Source: Solenopsis invicta (taxonomy: Eukaryota; Arthropoda; Insecta; Hymenoptera; Formicidae). From it: a stretch of DNA of 64,000 nt. The notes below the pieces were generated by a model, which searched no databases, had not been told where the DNA came from, and saw only the letters and a program-made list of their open reading frames with translations. Location of the stretch: positions 6,625,501 through 6,689,500 of the forward strand of contig NC_052669.1 in NCBI RefSeq assembly GCF_016802725.1, in the 5' to 3' direction. This document shows, piece by piece, positions 60,972 to 64,000 of this stretch (position 1 is its first letter; every line of letters begins with the position of its first letter). A program made the position numbers and the translations under genes.

Positions 60972-62192
60972 TCACCTGAACCGGCCGTTGTTGCCACTTG
61001 GAGGGGGTGATCGGCGACTGAACATGCCATACTCGTTACCGCGGGAGAAGCCAGTGTCACGCATGGATCCCATACCTAGAGGAGGCATAGGAGGCATTGG
61101 GTCTCGTCTTGGTGGTAGAGATGGCATTGTCATTGGTGGAAAGTCTAGCCCGCACATGGTACTTCCCATGTCACTGGGCCCTGTCATACCCGTAAACCGC
61201 CTCTCGTAGAGATCCCTGGTGTCCTCGAAACCGCGCCTGTCGTAGTAGCTTTCATAATCCTGTTAACAATCAAAAACAGACAAATTAATATGAGAAAGTT
61301 TTCTATATACGATTATTCGCGTTATTAACACAAAAGCTATCGACGATATGGAAGAACCTAATAACGGCGTAAAACATTGACGGGAAGACGAACTTACCCC
61401 AAAGCGGCCACCACCCATGAGCCGGTCCCGTAGGAACGGTGGTGGCGGCGGTGGAGGATATGGGTCGCGTCCGAACATTCGGTCCCTGTAGCCGTTTCTA
61501 TCTGGTCCACCTCCCATTCCTCCCTTGGGGCACTCCTTCGACCAGTGACCGCCTCGTCCGCATCGGTAGCATTGTTCCGGATCTCCCATTCCTGGCCTCT
61601 GTCGCACTCGACTAGTTGAAATCTGGACCTTCATCGGTTGTCCGTCCACGATCTGTCCATTCAGCTCCTTGATGGCGTCGTTCACGTCGCCAGTCGCTTC
61701 AAGATGAACGAAACCGTAGTTTCTCACGATGTCGCATTCGACAACGGTGCCGTACTTGGCGAACAGTTCGCGCACCTGCGGCGCCTTGGTGTTATCTGTG
61801 AGATTGCCCACAAATATCTTCGTCGTGGGAGTGTTGGGTCCCTTACGACTCTTCGCAGCCTCGCATTTTATCGGCTGTCCATGAACCATGTGTCCATTCA
61901 GATTCTGTATCGCATTTCGTCCTGCCTCCTCGTTCTCCATATGCTGTGTAAATAAAAAAATGTTGATTCATCATTATCAACATTGATAATCGTGGCAATG
62001 TTCGATTATACTGATCGAAGTATTTGACTCGGTTGATACGTCACTTACCACGAAGCCATAATTCTTTACCACGTCGCATTCCACGACTTTTCCATACTTC
62101 TCGAACAGGGGCTTTATGTCCGCGTTCGAGGTCTTGTCGGCTAAATTACCAATGAAGATTTTAAACGTGCCAACGCTGCTAAAACCCGGCAT
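60972..62192 (-). CDS. lark: Lark (RBM4-like) RNA-binding protein: two RRMs and a CCHC zinc knuckle
   Basis: RNA-binding regulator of translation and splicing, known in flies for circadian output and development. Coding exons: 62192-62049, 61943-61398 and 61259 to about 60972, phase 0 joins. RRM1 has RNP2 KIFIGNL (residues 11-17) and an RNP1 NYGFVHME split by intron 1 (44-51). RRM2 has KIFVGNL (90-96) and NYGFVHLE (123-130). The zinc knuckle CYRCGRGGHWSKEC spans residues 173-186, with the RPGMGDPEQ lead-in typical of RBM4/Lark. The C-terminal third is Pro/Gly/Met/Arg-rich (PPRRDPMPPMPPLGMG). If the third exon is not spliced at TTCAG|GTGAGT the protein ends at TGA 60972 after 325 residues; splicing there would replace the final Arg by another short tail. 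The start is the first ATG after the 5'UTR acceptor. Confidence 0.93.
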
Positions 62193-64000
62193 TTTGCGGC
62201 TCGTACAAGAACCTAATATCACAAAGATACATATAAGAATAGAAATACTCCTTTTTTCCCCCTTGGATACAGCTATATAAATGTAATAAAAAATACATGT
62301 TTATATATAATCAAGTTCAGAATTATCTTGCATTTTAATTATTTCCCATAATAAATATTAATAACCTTTATTTAATACATTTATTTCAACTTAAAAATAT
62401 TAGAATCAAAATATACATGTAAAATCATAAATTCAGTCATTACAACATATTGGATCAATAGATTACATCAAGACTATAATTCTAGAGTTGTCTGCATTAT
62501 TGATTGAATACACAATCGTACTTTTCTATTTATATCGACTTCCTTATACAGAATTAAAAATCCTTTTAAAATAAGAGAAAATACACAACTATGGGCAAAT
62601 AAAAAACGATATAAAATTTGTTTTAATTTCCTATTACAATCTAAAGTAAGGGTATTTTTTTGTGTTATAAATTAAGTTATTATAATTCAAATTGAAAACA
62701 TCTATTCACATTTTAGTAATAAGAAAATTATAAAGCCTTTAGTTTACAATTTTAAAATTTACAAAAGAAATAATTTTATAGCATTTTTATATATACATTC
62801 ATATTATATATAAGAAAAAAAGTTGTTAACTACATTTTTCAATTCGATTAAATTTTTTTACTTCAAGTATTTATGTATTTAACTTAAATACATGAAATAA
62901 TTCAATTTTAATTTAAACATTCTTATATATTTAACTTAAATACATAAACATTTGAACTAAAGAAATTTTATCAAGTTGAAAAATTTAGTAAACTTTTTTT
63001 CCCAGCGTCAGATACAGCAAAGTAAAAAATTAGTTATTTTCATATTTGTTCTCTTATTTTTTTATTCTACGTTAAAAGTGAAAAAAAAAAGAGAGAATGC
63101 ACTTGAACTTGTAATACAGTCGAAACCAGCATTCTCAAGAATGACAGTTTCGCAATGATAATTCTGAACAAACGTAGAAGCGTATAGCTTCGTTCAATTA
63201 TCCGTCTGCACCATTGTGTTTCTGATATATCTCGCAACGCTAATCCATTTAGCGTACTCCTCCCCGCCATTTTCATTCCGCCATAGTGTTCGGCCGGCAG
63301 CTCAAATGCCCGCGCTGCACAGCGCTGCGATAGCGGTGGATAGCGGGGCATCGAAGCCGGACGATACCGGCGGCTGTGAATTTGATGCTACACGATCCCC
63401 ATATTTGCCCCCTTCCCCTTCGCGCCGTGGCGAACAACCACGAGGGAACTCAATCGAGCCTAATTGCGCCAACTTCAATGTACATCATTGCGCGAGAGCT
63501 ATTCGGCAATCGTGACGATCATCGTCAGAATTTCTTCAAGGTTATCCGAAACGGCGAGACAAAAGGCGCTGGGTTTTACGTTACTTCTCGCAACTCCAAA
63601 CGGCGCTCCCGACGATTCTCGCGCGACGGCGTCTCTTTCGCTCGATGACGCGGTCACGAAGCAAGGCGCCTCCCTCGAGAAAATCGAAAGCGAGACAATC
63701 GAAGATGCCGCCGATAATCCGACTTCGATTTCGACGCTTTCCTTTCCACCATCTTGTCACGATTCCCAGGCGACTGATTTATGCATAGCATGCGCGCGGA
63801 CGAACGCGTTCCCACAGTTCATATGAGATTTTATATCACATGCGGCACGTGCGCTCCACGGGACATATTAAACCCATTTGCGATACGTATCGCTCTCTAC
63901 GCGAGAACATGGGAGATGGACGCGATGAGCCTTCGTCAACGTGAAAGTACGTACCTGCGTCGAACGTTCCTCAAGATATCGTGTCGGCGTACACGAACGA
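62193..64000 (-). other. Lark 5'UTR, first intron and upstream region
   Basis: An acceptor (TTTGTGATATTAG, exon from 62212) precedes the start codon by 20 bases, so the first exon lies further right. 62.2-63.1 kb is AT-rich intron-like DNA. From 63.2 kb onward the sequence is CpG-rich. A donor-like GCAG|GTACGTAC (exon side ending 63955) near the edge is a candidate lark first-exon border. Open frames on plus here (for example 63464-63826) resemble no family. Confidence 0.45.

Noticed and set aside
60865..61209. 114-codon open frame on plus overlapping lark exon 3
   Set aside because: It is the antisense of the Pro/Gly/Arg-rich lark C-terminus, which has phase-consistent splicing with the RRM exons.
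63464..63826. 120-codon open frame on plus upstream of lark
   Set aside because: No recognisable similarity, opposite to lark in its promoter region; overlapping open frames exist in another frame.

Overview
The window reads as nuclear DNA of an insect, most likely a hymenopteran such as an ant. Seven spliced protein-coding genes with GT-AG introns sit in very AT-rich DNA, interrupted by sharply bounded CpG-rich islands and many short terminal-inverted-repeat elements. The species is an inference from gene families and base composition. No bacterial, viral or CRISPR feature was seen.

Layout: (1) 1-1649, minus strand, the 5' part of GBF1 (garz), an Arf guanine-nucleotide exchange factor; it runs off the left edge. 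(2) 4509-5422, plus, a two-exon CPYC glutaredoxin. (3) 6900-10339, plus, a three-exon group XII secreted phospholipase A2 whose introns carry hairpin-like MITEs. (4) 10921-11688, plus, a small very basic protein with an HMG-box of the insect sperm-chromatin type; its first exon and acceptor are less certain. (5) 14057-28427, minus, KAT6 (enok), a MYST histone acetyltransferase of about 2451 residues in five coding exons, with a long 3'UTR towards 12.1 kb and a 5'UTR acceptor at 28656 pointing to a more distant non-coding first exon. (6) 28.7-43.8 kb, no recognisable gene, but dispersed elements and a strong CpG-rich block at 36.4-38.9 kb with smaller ones at 40.5-41.2 and 42.9-43.5 kb. (7) 43885-47241, minus, adenosine kinase in five coding exons. 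(8) 47.3-60.2 kb, no recognisable gene; a moderately GC-rich stretch at 49.6-52.6 kb contains a GAC-type triplet repeat. (9) 60972-62192, minus, lark (RBM4-like RNA-binding protein), with a possible stop-containing downstream exon at 60261-60344 and 5'UTR exons near the right edge.

The genes look like an ordinary eukaryotic neighbourhood, not a functional cluster: membrane traffic (GBF1), redox (glutaredoxin), lipid hydrolysis (PLA2), chromatin (HMG-box protein, KAT6), purine metabolism (adenosine kinase) and RNA regulation (lark). I found no convincing new multi-gene system. The more interesting signals are nested MITEs, the uncertain splicing of the HMG-box gene, possible alternative promoters of KAT6, a possible poison exon in lark and a coding minisatellite in KAT6. 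Exon borders were set by hand from splice consensus, phase continuity and remembered family similarity; no database search was run.
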